A DNA stretch of 36,949 bases from positions 1 through 36,949 of IMG/VR virus record IMGVR_UViG_3300034012_000707. One strand, given 5' to 3'. Source of the stretch: a virus. Under the pieces are notes generated by a model. It searched no databases. It saw only the letters and a program-made list of their open reading frames with translations, and had not been told where the DNA came from. The position numbers and the translations under genes were made by a program. Every line of letters begins with the position of its first letter. Positions within the stretch are counted from its first letter, which is position 1. Shown here one piece after another: positions 12,019-21,900 of this stretch.

Positions 12019-12623
12019 GCCTCCAGCTTTAATCCAGTTAAGTCCATCTCTTCCCCGACAACACCGACTGGGAAGGTATTAAACGATAGTGAAATCCGAG
12101 TGTCATCGCCTTTGACTTCAGGAACCATGTGCGTCAGTGACGATGGAAACAGAATCAGCTTGCCAGCAGTGGCTTCAAACCACCAGCTTTCAGAGTTGTA
12201 CGGGTTCCACTGCTCAGGTGGAAACTTAATCTGCTGCCAGCCATCACGGTAGAAGTAAATCCTGTCATCAGCGTTAGTCTGAACATAAAACACGCCTGAG
12301 ATGTAACTATTTGGGTGTGCGTGTTTGTGATGGTATTGCCCTGGTTCACTGTAGTTGCACCAGCTCTGAGTGACTCTCAGGCTTACATTGTGCTTTGGAT
12401 TGACTGTGCTTTTGAAGTAATCCGATACCGCATCTTCTATGAACGAACGCAGGGACGTTAGCGCAGGGTCACGCAGTACAAAGTTGTTCGTACTTGTGGT
12501 GTTACCCATGTTAGGTCGTGTTGGCAGTTCACGGATGAAGAACAACTCCTCATCGCTCAGCGGTCTACCAAGCTCTGCAAAGCCTACAGGGATAGGGAAT
12601 AAGTTATGCAACTGCACGTTCAA
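12015..12623 (-). CDS. 2OG-Fe(II) oxygenase family protein
   Basis: This 202-residue protein is of the putative 2OG-Fe(II) oxygenase group frequent in aquatic phages (PF13759-like). It shows HHKHAHPNSYISGVFYV (H101-x-H103 as metal ligands), LILFPSSLTHMVPEVKGDDT (H165) and TRISLSFNTFP (R176 for 2-oxoglutarate). Such enzymes hydroxylate or demethylate proteins or nucleic acids. In phages they lie near tail genes and their substrates are unknown. Residues 1-90 are a less conserved cap. It overlaps its neighbours on both sides. Confidence 0.85.
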   Translation of the reverse strand: MNVQLHNLFPIPVGFAELGRPLSDEELFFIRELPTRPNMGNTTSTNNFVLRDPALTSLRSFIEDAVSDYFKSTVNPKHNVSLRVTQSWCNYSEPGQYHHKHAHPNSYISGVFYVQTNADDRIYFYRDGWQQIKFPPEQWNPYNSESWWFEATAGKLILFPSSLTHMVPEVKGDDTRISLSFNTFPVGVVGEEMDLTGLKLEA

Positions 12624-12858
12624 ATTCCTCTTTAGCTATGCCCATCTCTTTCAGTTGTTCGTCGGTGTAAATCGTAGGGATGCTGTCCTCAAACTCTCTG
12701 ATCTTGTCAATGACCCAATACACTTCTTCTATGCTTGGGCATGGCCGTGGATCATCCCACCGAGTAAACACGTTGTTTGATATTTCCCACTTTGCACCTG
12801 GACGAAGCAAGTGCATGGCTGTATCGATTCCAAGAAATTTATAAACTTTTGTAGTCAT
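12604..12858 (-). CDS. small hypothetical protein after the fibre gene
   Basis: This 84-residue protein contains MHLLRPGAKWEISNNVFTRW and RPCPSIEEVYWVIDKIREFE, a pattern I have seen in small proteins next to phage tail-fibre and oxygenase genes, without known function. It starts 1 nt after the glycine-rich gene ends, so it is translated right after it. No membrane segment or signal peptide. Confidence 0.6.
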   Translation of the reverse strand: MTTKVYKFLGIDTAMHLLRPGAKWEISNNVFTRWDDPRPCPSIEEVYWVIDKIREFEDSIPTIYTDEQLKEMGIAKEEFERAVA

Positions 12859-12859
12859 G

Positions 12860-14653
12860 TTATTGATTGATTTTTATGATTACGATACCGGAGCCGCCGT
12901 TTGCGCCCGTACGATTGCTTCCAGTGTTACCAGGAGCGCCCCCGCCGCCACCACCAGTGTTATCTGTACCAGGAGTTGAAGTCGTTCCACCGCCAGTACC
13001 GCCGGCTCCGCCGCCTCCGCTTCCGCCTGCCCCGCCAGCACCACTATAGGAACCTCCGCCGCCGCCGCCAGCATAGGTTACTGAAGTACCAGTAATACTA
13101 GATGCCGTGCCGTTACCGCCCGCCCCTCCTAAATTACTAGTTGTGTTGCCACCAGTCGCTCCAGCACCGCCGCCACCTGACCCTCCATTGTTATTATTGG
13201 AAGATGATCCGCCGCTGTTTCCTTGGCTAGGTGTGGTACTAGGGGTATTGCCTGAGCCGCCTGCCCCAACATTTTGACCACCATTGCCACCGCCGCTTCC
13301 TCCAGAAGCGCCAAGATTGTTTGGTGAGGTGTTGTTACCTGTACCACCGCCACCGCCACCATAAGCCTTAAAAGTATTAGCACCTGCCCCAGAAGGACTT
13401 TCAGTAATTGGAGATCCTGCTATAGACGAATCGCCGCCAGAACCACCACGACCGCTTGATACGCCAGCCCCTGCTGCACCGATTGTAATTACATATTCTT
13501 GACCGCCCGTAAGAGTCAATCCTGTGCCAGTTCTAAAACCACCAGCACCACCACCACCACCACCTTTTTCAGCCGGTTGCGATCCACCACCGGCGCCACC
13601 ACCCGCAACCACAAGATAGTCAACACTGGTAACACCTGTCGGGCATGTCCACTTAGTAGTGCCTTTGAACGTAAATACGGTTTGGGATGCTACGGTGTAC
13701 TTGAGGATAACTATGCCGGAGCCGCCTGCGCCAGCCGACGCCGACCCACTGTCGCCGTTATTTCTTGTACCACCGCCACCACTACCTGTATTTGTGGCCC
13801 CTGATCCGGCTCCAGTTGGGTTAAACACACCATTTCCACCAATACTAGAACCACCTGACCCACCAGGATTACCGCCACCGCCGCCACCACCAGCATATGT
13901 TACGGAAGACCCTGTGATTGTTGATGCCTGCCCCGGCCCACCATTTCCGCCAGTACCTGCCGAACCATTAGATCCAGCACCTCCAGCACCTCCGCCACCA
14001 CCACTACCAGTATTGGAAACTGATCCGTTATTCCCGCCATCAAAACCCTGATAAGGAACAGCAGGGGCGCCATTACCTCCAGCGGATGGTTGGCTTGGTG
14101 TATCTCCTGACCCACCGTTTGGATAAATATCATAAGCCCCGCCACCTCCGGAACCACCATTTTTTCCATTAGATTGATTAAACGCTCCACCACCGCCACC
14201 ACCAGTTGACACAATCCCCGGAGAAGCAAAAGGAGATGGACTTGACCCACCTACAATAGACGAATTAAAACCATTTCCACCAACAGCGGCTGCGCTGTTA
14301 AAACCGGTTCCTGCCGTTCCAGCACCGCCTACAGTAATAACGTAATCAGTGTTAGCAGAAACGGTTGCCGCTGTTCCAGTTCTAAAACCGCCAGCACCAC
14401 CACCGCCACCTGTTGTACACCCGCCACCGCCGCCACCACCAACTACTAGGTAATCAACACTAGTAACACCAGCAGGGCAAGTCCAAGTAGATATACCGGT
14501 AAAGGTTTGGACGACGGTGTAGCCCGAAGATGCAACCGGCCAAATACCCTGACTTTTGGCTATCATCTGCTCCATGAGCGACCACACGCCTTTTGCTACA
14601 GACGTGGTAGGAATATTTGCCGGGCCAATGACCCCACCGTTACCTATGGGCAT
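12860..14653 (-). CDS. glycine-rich tail adhesin with internal duplication
   Basis: This 597-residue protein is probably a distal tail-fibre or adhesin protein. After a head region (about residues 1-44) it has two tandem units. Each opens with a beta motif containing TWTCPAGVTSVDYLVV or KWTCPTGVTSVDYLVV (about residues 55-75 and 332-352), followed by some 250 residues of glycine runs with Ser, Asn and Thr. Units of this type (Gly-rich domains) may form polyglycine-II helix bundles, as in T4-like gp38 adhesins, with variable loops contacting the host. Each half ends SGIVILKYTV or SGIVIIKINQ. No trypsin-like or enzymatic motif is visible. Function by analogy. Confidence 0.75.
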   Translation of the reverse strand: MPIGNGGVIGPANIPTTSVAKGVWSLMEQMIAKSQGIWPVASSGYTVVQTFTGISTWTCPAGVTSVDYLVVGGGGGGGCTTGGGGGAGGFRTGTAATVSANTDYVITVGGAGTAGTGFNSAAAVGGNGFNSSIVGGSSPSPFASPGIVSTGGGGGGAFNQSNGKNGGSGGGGAYDIYPNGGSGDTPSQPSAGGNGAPAVPYQGFDGGNNGSVSNTGSGGGGGAGGAGSNGSAGTGGNGGPGQASTITGSSVTYAGGGGGGGNPGGSGGSSIGGNGVFNPTGAGSGATNTGSGGGGTRNNGDSGSASAGAGGSGIVILKYTVASQTVFTFKGTTKWTCPTGVTSVDYLVVAGGGAGGGSQPAEKGGGGGGAGGFRTGTGLTLTGGQEYVITIGAAGAGVSSGRGGSGGDSSIAGSPITESPSGAGANTFKAYGGGGGGTGNNTSPNNLGASGGSGGGNGGQNVGAGGSGNTPSTTPSQGNSGGSSSNNNNGGSGGGGAGATGGNTTSNLGGAGGNGTASSITGTSVTYAGGGGGGSYSGAGGAGGSGGGGAGGTGGGTTSTPGTDNTGGGGGGAPGNTGSNRTGANGGSGIVIIKINQ

Positions 14654-14662
14654 GTCAGCTCC

Positions 14663-15034
14663 TTAGCTTATATCTTCATAAGAGCAGACGATCTGCAACG
14701 CGCTAGAAGTTCCCGCAGTTGCTCCTAAACTCGTGTTTTCTTCTAAATAAATATAAGCCTCTTTGTCGATCACTACTAAAGTGGCGTTCCCAGGCACTGA
14801 AATTGTCGAAGCAATCGGAAACGCCGTTCCGCCTAAAGCTGCGGCTGAATACTGATTAACTGTAATGTTAGCTGCCGTTGCAGTGGTGTTTGCAACATAA
14901 AGCGAATTTACTTTTAAGGCTTTACCAGAACTTGCGGCATTACTTAATACAGACGTAGCCGTCGTGGTTGTAAGATTTACCGTTACCGTTTTTCCGGTAA
15001 TAGTTGATGGCGATACTAAATTTGGTGCTGCCAT
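14663..15034 (-). CDS. small structural protein, environmental phage type
   Basis: This 123-residue protein is rich in Thr, Ala, Ser and Val (TITGKTVTVNLTTTTATSVL, LKVNSLYVANTTATAANITV) and appears entirely beta, as for a small virion surface domain. I recall similar proteins beside collagen-like fibres in aquatic phages. It starts 1 nt after the end of the collagen-like gene. No catalytic residues. Confidence 0.65.
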   Translation of the reverse strand: MAAPNLVSPSTITGKTVTVNLTTTTATSVLSNAASSGKALKVNSLYVANTTATAANITVNQYSAAALGGTAFPIASTISVPGNATLVVIDKEAYIYLEENTSLGATAGTSSALQIVCSYEDIS

Positions 15035-15035
15035 G

Positions 15036-16571
15036 TTAACCCCATATCATTGCGGCAGTAACGGCTTTTATACCGCTCCCACCTGAAACACTCGTCCAGC
15101 TCGTTACCCCAGACCCGTTTGTTGTCAAAACCTGTCCATTGCTACCTGTAGTAGTCGGTAAAACAAGCTCGTAATCTACAGCCAAAGCTGATGGAGCCCT
15201 GACCCCAATAAAATTAGTATTGCCTAAATTATAAAAATTAACATCATAGCCACCTCTAACCCTTAAGCCCCAAGTGGCATCCCAGGTCAAATCCGATAGA
15301 CCGCCAAAAGAACCGGCATTGTTGTATTGAATTTGTCCGCTAGAACCCCCAGGCGATCCGCTTCCTCCGGGAACGTTTACGGTTACAGCACCGCCGACTG
15401 CCGTAGCCGTTACACCAGAACCCGTAAAATTAAACGATGAAACCGCTGCCGTTATCTGGGTTCCCTCATCTGAAACTGCAATATTTGTTCCTGTTCCAGA
15501 CGGTCCCGTGGCCCCCGTTGGCCCGGTGATAGAAGCCCCCGTCGGCCCCGTGATGGAAGCACCTTGGGGCCCTGTTGGTCCGGTAATAGATACTCCAGGA
15601 TCGCCCTGGGCTCCCGTTGGCCCGGTAATGGAAGCACCGGTTGGGCCGGTAATAGATGCCCCTGTCGGGCCTGTAATTGAGGGGCCTGTAGCCCCCGTGG
15701 GTCCCGTGATCGAAGCCCCAGAACTCCCCGTGGGTCCCGTGATAGATGCACCTGTTGGCCCCGTAATGGAAGCACCCTGAGCACCCGTTGGGCCCGTGAT
15801 TGAGGCCCCAGGACTACCCGTTGGCCCTGTAATTGACGCACCAGAAGCCCCGGTTGGCCCCGTAGGACCGACGCTGCCAGATCCGCCGGTGATTGAAACC
15901 GTAACCGCATTTCCGACTGCTGTTGCCGTTACGCCAGCACCAACAAAATCAAAAGATGTAACACTTGTGGTTAACGTCGTTCCTTCGTCCAAAACGGCGA
16001 TCGCGCTACCACCGCCCCCTGCCGGACCTGTAGGCCCGGTCACTCCCTGGCTTCCAGTAGGCCCGGTTATAGATGGCCCCGTAGCCCCCGTCGGTCCCGG
16101 AACGGTTGAAGCCGCCCCCGTTGGTCCGGTTATAGATGCCCCTTGGGGTCCTGTAGCGCCCGTTGGTCCGGGAACTGTTGATGCGGCTCCCTGGGCTCCC
16201 GTTGGGCCAGTAATAGAAGCTCCCTGGCTTCCTGTAGGTCCCGTTATGGAAGCACCAGGGCTTCCCGTCGGACCGGTTACAGAGGCTCCCGTAGGCCCCG
16301 TTATAGACGTTCCTGCCGGTCCTTGGCTCCCCGTAGGCCCTGTAGGTCCGGTAGCCCCGCCGCCAACAATCGTTACGGTCACATCACCGCCGACCGCCGT
16401 AGCAGTGCCGCCAGGACCGGTTATGTTTAGCGAATTCAAACCAGAGGTTATTTGAACCCCGGCATTACTTACCGCAATATCAGTTCCGCTTCCCGCCGGA
16501 CCTGTTGGGCCGATTACGCCCTGGTCTATAACTAGCGTAATCTGGTTTGCGCCTGTAACTGTCGTGCTCAA
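15036..16571 (-). CDS. collagen-like tail fibre protein
   Basis: This 511-residue protein has a modular layout. Three related beta units (about residues 30-72, 186-229 and 371-415) each read [10 protein letters not shown]... or [10 protein letters not shown]... and close with [14 protein letters not shown]-like strands. Two long (Gly-Pro-Thr-Gly)-type collagen stretches (about 73-185 and 230-370, with repeats such as SITGPTGAS) lie between them. A C-terminal globular head follows (about 420-511, [20 protein letters not shown]). Collagen-like repeats give trimeric rods, so this is most likely a tail or side fibre. The long open frame on the opposite strand here is an artefact of the repeat. 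Confidence 0.85.
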   Translation of the reverse strand: MSTTVTGANQITLVIDQGVIGPTGPAGSGTDIAVSNAGVQITSGLNSLNITGPGGTATAVGGDVTVTIVGGGATGPTGPTGSQGPAGTSITGPTGASVTGPTGSPGASITGPTGSQGASITGPTGAQGAASTVPGPTGATGPQGASITGPTGAASTVPGPTGATGPSITGPTGSQGVTGPTGPAGGGGSAIAVLDEGTTLTTSVTSFDFVGAGVTATAVGNAVTVSITGGSGSVGPTGPTGASGASITGPTGSPGASITGPTGAQGASITGPTGASITGPTGSSGASITGPTGATGPSITGPTGASITGPTGASITGPTGAQGDPGVSITGPTGPQGASITGPTGASITGPTGATGPSGTGTNIAVSDEGTQITAAVSSFNFTGSGVTATAVGGAVTVNVPGGSGSPGGSSGQIQYNNAGSFGGLSDLTWDATWGLRVRGGYDVNFYNLGNTNFIGVRAPSALAVDYELVLPTTTGSNGQVLTTNGSGVTSWTSVSGGSGIKAVTAAMIWG

Positions 16572-17050
16572 TTTGTCACCCCGTTCGATCTCACCAAGAA
16601 CAAGAGAAAAATAATCAAGTCTTGCGCCGGGGTTGAACCGCTGGCAGGAATTGCAACCGTAATGTTTCCAGAGAAACCGACCGGGTTTGCAGCGTTAATA
16701 TCTAGTTCTGTGTCAGTAGAAAGAACCGACCACGCGGATTCGTCGATTACCAATGTGAACGAACCGCCGGAAAGATTTTGATTTGCAATCGTTAGGCTTA
16801 CAGGCGACGGAGGCGGCGTGTAGTCTGCTATGTCGAACGTGAGCCCATATCGAGAGTCTCGAACGTTAGAAAGCTGGCGACGGATTATTTGGCTTGTAAT
16901 CGTGGAACCCGTCAGATTGCGCGGAGTACCGTCTGAATTATTAAGCGTCAGATTCCAGTAAGTCTTTTGATTATAGACAAGCTCACCGGCAATGATTTGA
17001 TTGTCGAACCCACTAACTTGCGTAAGCGTGTTCTTGTTAAAGACGGCCAT
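16568..17050 (-). CDS. putative baseplate/fibre-associated structural protein
   Basis: This 160-residue protein is beta-rich and begins [20 protein letters not shown], with [20 protein letters not shown] following. The N-terminal layout resembles the attachment domain of baseplate upper proteins (BppU-like) that join fibres to the tail, but similarity is only by pattern. It lies just upstream of the collagen-like fibre with a 4-nt overlap, so an adaptor role is plausible. Its ATG has GAGGGAAC before it. Confidence 0.5.
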   Translation of the reverse strand: MAVFNKNTLTQVSGFDNQIIAGELVYNQKTYWNLTLNNSDGTPRNLTGSTITSQIIRRQLSNVRDSRYGLTFDIADYTPPPSPVSLTIANQNLSGGSFTLVIDESAWSVLSTDTELDINAANPVGFSGNITVAIPASGSTPAQDLIIFLLFLVRSNGVTN

Positions 17051-17118
17051 GTTCCCTCACTCGGTAAATTGACGTTCGTTAAGCACTCTCAACTGAACGT
17101 ATGGCTATCGTGTCTTTT

Positions 17119-18681
17119 TTAAGATTCTATCACCGCTTGTCTGTAAAAAGCTAGATTCGTTTTTAGTCGCTCATCATCAGGTGACAACTCAACTGCTTTC
17201 TCGCCGTACTCTAATGCCTGTTTGCGCATTCCCAAGTGATGAGCGGCAATCGCCGCTAAATCCCAGGGTTTCATGCCCCAGACTTCAGGGTCAACCGTGT
17301 AAACCAATTGTTTGTCATTGATTGTCAGCGCCATCGTCGCCGCGTGAAGGCACTCTTTCCACAATCCTTTCATATAGCAAGAGTTGGCAAGATCAACCCA
17401 CGGTTCCCTACAGTTTGGAGCCTCTGCAACTGCCCGTCGATGCCAAGATAAAGCCTCCCACTGATTACCCTTTTTGTCATATGCCTGCCCCATCAGACGC
17501 ATGGCATAAGCTCGTTCGTTGTACCACTTAGCCTCGGGGTTATCGAGATATTTCTTAAACGCTTCTATTGCTTCATCCCAAAGATTGTAAAAGGTTAGTT
17601 CCCGCGCAAAGTAAAACGCGTTCCTTGGGCAAGCAGGATCTTCCTTGACTGCAAGCCTAAGCAAATCCATGTATTGCCCCCTGCTCTTTGTTGCGTCTGG
17701 ATAGTGAGATACCAAGAGCGCAGGAGTCTCTGCATAAACCTCTGTAATTCTTTGATCGGGTCTCGGGTATTCGTGGACCGGATGATGCCAGTGGTAACCA
17801 TGTCGAGCGTGAATCTTCTCGTACATGAAATTGATGCCGCAGCCCCAGCAGAATTGATAACGCAGCCTTGTGGTATCAGGGTTCCATACTCGCTCAATTT
17901 CGTAACGCCAGCCTTCTTCTAGCACCTCGTCTAGATCCAACGAAATGCAAACGTCTACATCAGGAACCAAACACAAAGCAGTGTCTCGCGCTATGTCGAA
18001 CCTCCAAGGTCTGACCGAGATTTGATGGGTAATGATTCCGCATTCTTTCGCCAAACTTACAGTCTCATCTGTCGATCCTGTGTCAGCAATCAAAACGTAA
18101 TCTGCATCTTTTGCTGATTCATAAAAGCGCTTTACAAACTGCGCTTCATTTTTTGAGATAGCGTAAACGCAAAACTTAAGCCTTCGCTTATAAACATAAA
18201 CGCCTATCTCGTTTTCAACCTCATGCTCATGAGACTTACCGAAAGTCGCGTGAACTTCCTCATGGCTCCAATTGTCAGTGACATGCTTTTCGTGCGGGTT
18301 ACCCTCAAATTCATCTTGCGGGTAATACCCTAAAGGAATGGATACGATGGTGTAGTGCGCCGCTTCCCTGCATCGACTTAAAAGATGCTGCGCCTCTTCA
18401 ACTTCCATATGCTCAAGAACATCCCCAAGAATGATTGCATCCACTTTGGGGATTTGTAAATTGCGAATATCTGTAATTGCCAGCTGATCGTACAGGTCTT
18501 GCAACCCGAACTTTTCAACATAAGGCTGGTGAATCTCTACGCCTGTCCATATTTGCCCTTCTTTTTTTAAGAGCTTGGCGTAGGTTCCCGATCCGCAGCC
18601 GACATCTAAAACGGTCTTGGGGTTGATGCGATTAAATACTTTTGTGATGTAGTGTTTGCCACTGTTGCTTGAATAGGGCAT
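17119..18681 (-). CDS. methyltransferase-glycosyltransferase-TPR fusion protein
   Basis: This is a three-part protein of 520 residues. Residues 1-165 are a class I SAM-dependent methyltransferase: TVLDVGCGSGTYAKLL (motif I, 26-33) and ILGDVLEHM (motif IV/V region, 86-92). Residues 169-345 resemble a GT2 glycosyltransferase: CVYAISKNEAQFVKRF, ADTGSTDETVSLAKECG (200-207) and the D-x-D of LDLDEVLEEGW (249-251). About 350-520 is a TPR-like helical array. I start at the ATG at 18681, 1 nt after the upstream stop; an earlier TTG would overlap that gene. The gene lies between the tail tip gene set and fibre genes, so it may modify tail or fibre proteins or host surface sugars; this is inference. Confidence 0.85.
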   Translation of the reverse strand: MPYSSNSGKHYITKVFNRINPKTVLDVGCGSGTYAKLLKKEGQIWTGVEIHQPYVEKFGLQDLYDQLAITDIRNLQIPKVDAIILGDVLEHMEVEEAQHLLSRCREAAHYTIVSIPLGYYPQDEFEGNPHEKHVTDNWSHEEVHATFGKSHEHEVENEIGVYVYKRRLKFCVYAISKNEAQFVKRFYESAKDADYVLIADTGSTDETVSLAKECGIITHQISVRPWRFDIARDTALCLVPDVDVCISLDLDEVLEEGWRYEIERVWNPDTTRLRYQFCWGCGINFMYEKIHARHGYHWHHPVHEYPRPDQRITEVYAETPALLVSHYPDATKSRGQYMDLLRLAVKEDPACPRNAFYFARELTFYNLWDEAIEAFKKYLDNPEAKWYNERAYAMRLMGQAYDKKGNQWEALSWHRRAVAEAPNCREPWVDLANSCYMKGLWKECLHAATMALTINDKQLVYTVDPEVWGMKPWDLAAIAAHHLGMRKQALEYGEKAVELSPDDERLKTNLAFYRQAVIES

Positions 18682-18682
18682 G

Positions 18683-18973
18683 TCATGTCCAAGGTAAGGG
18701 TGGGTCAATAGTAGAGGGGTTCGCCTTTTCCGAAAGTCTTGTCGTGATGATTGATTCGGTTCCTTCTTTTGAGACTTTATCCCATACCCAGGTTAAAACC
18801 TGATCTTGGGTAAGCTGGTCAAATGGGATAAATGTATCGCCAGGAAGCCCGAGCGTCGTCACACCGTCAAATGATTCTGTATCTTGATTTACGATCCAAG
18901 AAATTCTGATGACTACATCAGTCAAAGAATCAAGTGATTTTAGACATTCTAGTTTAGTGACTGACCAGTTCAT
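18683..18973 (-). CDS. small conserved tail-region protein
   Basis: This 96-residue protein resembles short proteins next to tail-tip genes of marine phages. It has ECLKSLDSLTDVVIRISWIV at the start and DQLTQDQVLTWVWDKVSKEG near the middle. Function unknown to me. It overlaps the J-like gene stop by ATGA and sits directly upstream of the methyltransferase fusion. Confidence 0.6.
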   Translation of the reverse strand: MNWSVTKLECLKSLDSLTDVVIRISWIVNQDTESFDGVTTLGLPGDTFIPFDQLTQDQVLTWVWDKVSKEGTESIITTRLSEKANPSTIDPPLPWT

Positions 18974-21900
18974 TTCGCCTCCAGTGCGCTAACCCTAGCT
19001 TCTAACGCTTCGACTTTAGCGATTAGTTCTGCGATTACAAGATCTTTCAGGATTTGCAGCTTGTTGTTGTCAAAAGTCAAAACCCGCTCATCTGTGCCAG
19101 GAATCTTTTGATAATCGCCGTTGGGAAGAATAGGTGACTCGATAAGCGCTTGCGGTAAACCACTTCCCACTTGCTGCGCGGTATATCCCCAAGTCTCTGT
19201 GCTTTGCTCAAACTTCCACTTCCAGACGACCGGCTTACCAATTTGTTTGTAGGCATCAATCGCGCTAGAAACGGGAATCGCTCCGACTACATCTTTCATC
19301 CGAGCATCAGATGTAAACGTAGACCAAGTGGAAGTCGTGCCGCGCTGGTTAATAAACACGCCGGCGTAGGTTGAACCGGATAGCGTGAACAAGTCGAAAT
19401 TGTCTGAAGCTGTTGCGCCATCGGAACCGATAAACGAATTAAGAACGGATGTCGAACCGGTTCCGGCAATCCCAACTATGGTTCCCGTTCCATTCTTAAA
19501 CCCGCCAACGTATGACTCGGAAACGATTCCGCTCGTGATCTTGCTTCCAGGTAAATTTGGTATGTCGCTTGCGGAAAGACTGATTGTGCCGCCGAGCGTA
19601 AGGCTCCCGCTCGTGGTTACGGTTCCGCTCAGCGTAATGCCAGAAACGGAGCCTGTACCACTAACGCTAGTAACCGTTCCCCCGCTTGGCGTTGCAAAGG
19701 TTCCGTCTCCACGCAGGAACTGAGTCGTTGAGCCATTAAATGCCGAGAACGTGTAAGACCCGTATCGGATAGAACCGCTTCTAACATTAATCGCATATCC
19801 CGCAGAGTCAGCAATAGAAACTTCTGTGCCGCCAGCGCTGTTGTAACCTCGCACCGCAGCCGAATAAGAATTGTCTTGATAACCTAAAAACCCGCTGACA
19901 ACACCAGATCCGTAATCTCTCGTTCCCGCAGTGCCATAGCGAACCGTTGTTGCGCCAACTGTGTACCAACCGCAAAGAATGCCTTCTAAGCTCGCGTCGG
20001 TCGTCTGCCCGTAGTAACTTGCGGCGACATAATTTGTGCCGCTTGGATTTGGGATTACCGTTGTCGCGCCGTAAGCGGTAGTTCCGGCAATAACTGGATT
20101 AAGACGAAGGATTGCATCAGTCGATGTTCCTGTTCCGCCAAACGATGCTAGCAGGGTATTGCTTGAGTTGTAGACCGCTACTTTGTTTGACACACCTTTG
20201 TTAATCTCGACCCGCTGAGCTCCGCTAACACCCGTGACCAGCTCGCCGCGCAAATAGGCGGCATTTGCATAGAGGTTGCCCGAGGGCTGATCAAGATACC
20301 AACCAGCCGTTCCAAAGTTAGTTGTTGTTGGCGGATTTGGCCCGTTGTAATTATCAGACCTAATACTTTGGAAGATTGACGCGGCGATTGGGCCCGTCCA
20401 TGCCGTCGAGTTAGCAGGAACTCCATCAACCGTTACCGCGTTTGCGTTGTAACGTCCCTGGATGTACCAGAGAACCTGACCGATAGCCACAGCGGGAACC
20501 GTCGATGACCAGCCGGCAGGAACGGCTGAGCCGGATGTTGGCGTTGTAAATGTTGGCGTCGATGAGGATTGCGACTGAACCAAGTAAGCCGTAAGCGCAG
20601 CAATCCCTACTAAACCAGAACTTCCCGTTGGGCCTGTAAAAGATGCCCCTGTAGGCCCGGAACTCCCGGTTGGCCCTGTTGGTCCAGCCGCAGCAGTTGG
20701 CGACCAAACTAGCGCAGAACTTGTGGCCGACAATGAATTGCCGAATTCGTTACTTACGGAGAAAGCGAAGTAATACGTTCCAGACGACAGACTGATGTTG
20801 TCAAACTTAAATGTCGAGCTGTTGGCAAACGTTGCGCCATTGTTAAGGATTGCAGAATTCCATACACGCCAATCGGTCGCCGCCGGTGTTGTGGATGTTG
20901 TGTAAAACAGCGTTATAGACGTTACACGCCCGACTGCCGGCATCGTGCAAGTAGCCGAAAAAGTAGGAGGAGCCGCGCTTGGCGCTAGATCGCCAAGAAC
21001 TGGAGCATTAATGCTTGAAAAATAATTTGGAGAAGGTAGCGACGAATTAGGCGCTGGACTAAATGCCGTGATGGCCGCATCGTCATAAACGACAGCGTTG
21101 TATTCGGATAGCTCTAACGTCGCGCCAAGATTCCCATCGTCAACGGTTGCCTCCGAGACCTTCATCACCCGGAAGAGTTTGTTCGTCCATCCGTAGTCTG
21201 TGTTGGTGATGTCAACCACATCGCCAGCATCTACTTGAATGCCAGGATATGTCGAAGTGATGGTAACGATCAGATCTTCTCGCGCTTGCTCTAACCTTCG
21301 GTTTCCCAGGTATTGAGCCTGTACGGAGTCATTCGTAAACTCTAGCGTTGTGGTCTGCCTGTTGGCTGGCTCGTTTGGATACAGAAGCCCTGCCGGCGTT
21401 TCCATGTAAACCAGATCAGGTTGATCTCGGTTTAGCTTGGATGGAAACTCAATCTGAATCTGGTTGATCTGCTGGTTGATGTCAATAGCAGAAACTCTGA
21501 TTTCACCGATAAGATTTGTATCGTTGAAAGAGAACGAAGAAGTCTCAGCTTTATTGATGACTACCGACCAGAGACCGGATGCTGAGTTGTATGCCATCCA
21601 AGAGTCGCAGCACTCAAGAACTTTTTCGACGTTATCTAAAACGGGTTTGCCCGTATCAATTACGCCGTTGATTCGGTATCGAGCTTGAGTCGCAGATCCA
21701 CCACCGGCTGGCGTGTAGGTAATCGTCTGATCGGAGTAGGTATTAAGAGCGGTTGCGCTTGTAGCATCGACCAATCCCGTCATGCCAGCGCCGTAGCGCG
21801 TATCGGTCATGTAGTCGTACCAAACATCTCCGGGCTTAGCTACGCTGCCGCCCTTGGGGTAATGCTTGCAGTAAAACGTAATCGGCTGAAGCCCAACCGT

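Noticed and set aside
11779-12252. Plus-strand open frame of 157 codons
   Set aside because: Antisense to the oxygenase gene and its neighbour, both well supported.
15500-16340. CRISPR-like periodic repeats in DNA
   Set aside because: The periodicity is that of GPTG codons in a fibre gene; spacers are not unique and no cas genes are present.
15796-16455. Long plus-strand open frame (219 codons) rich in Pro-Val-Gly
   Set aside because: It is the complement of the GPTG repeat in the collagen-like fibre gene; it lacks a ribosome binding site and its composition follows the repeat.
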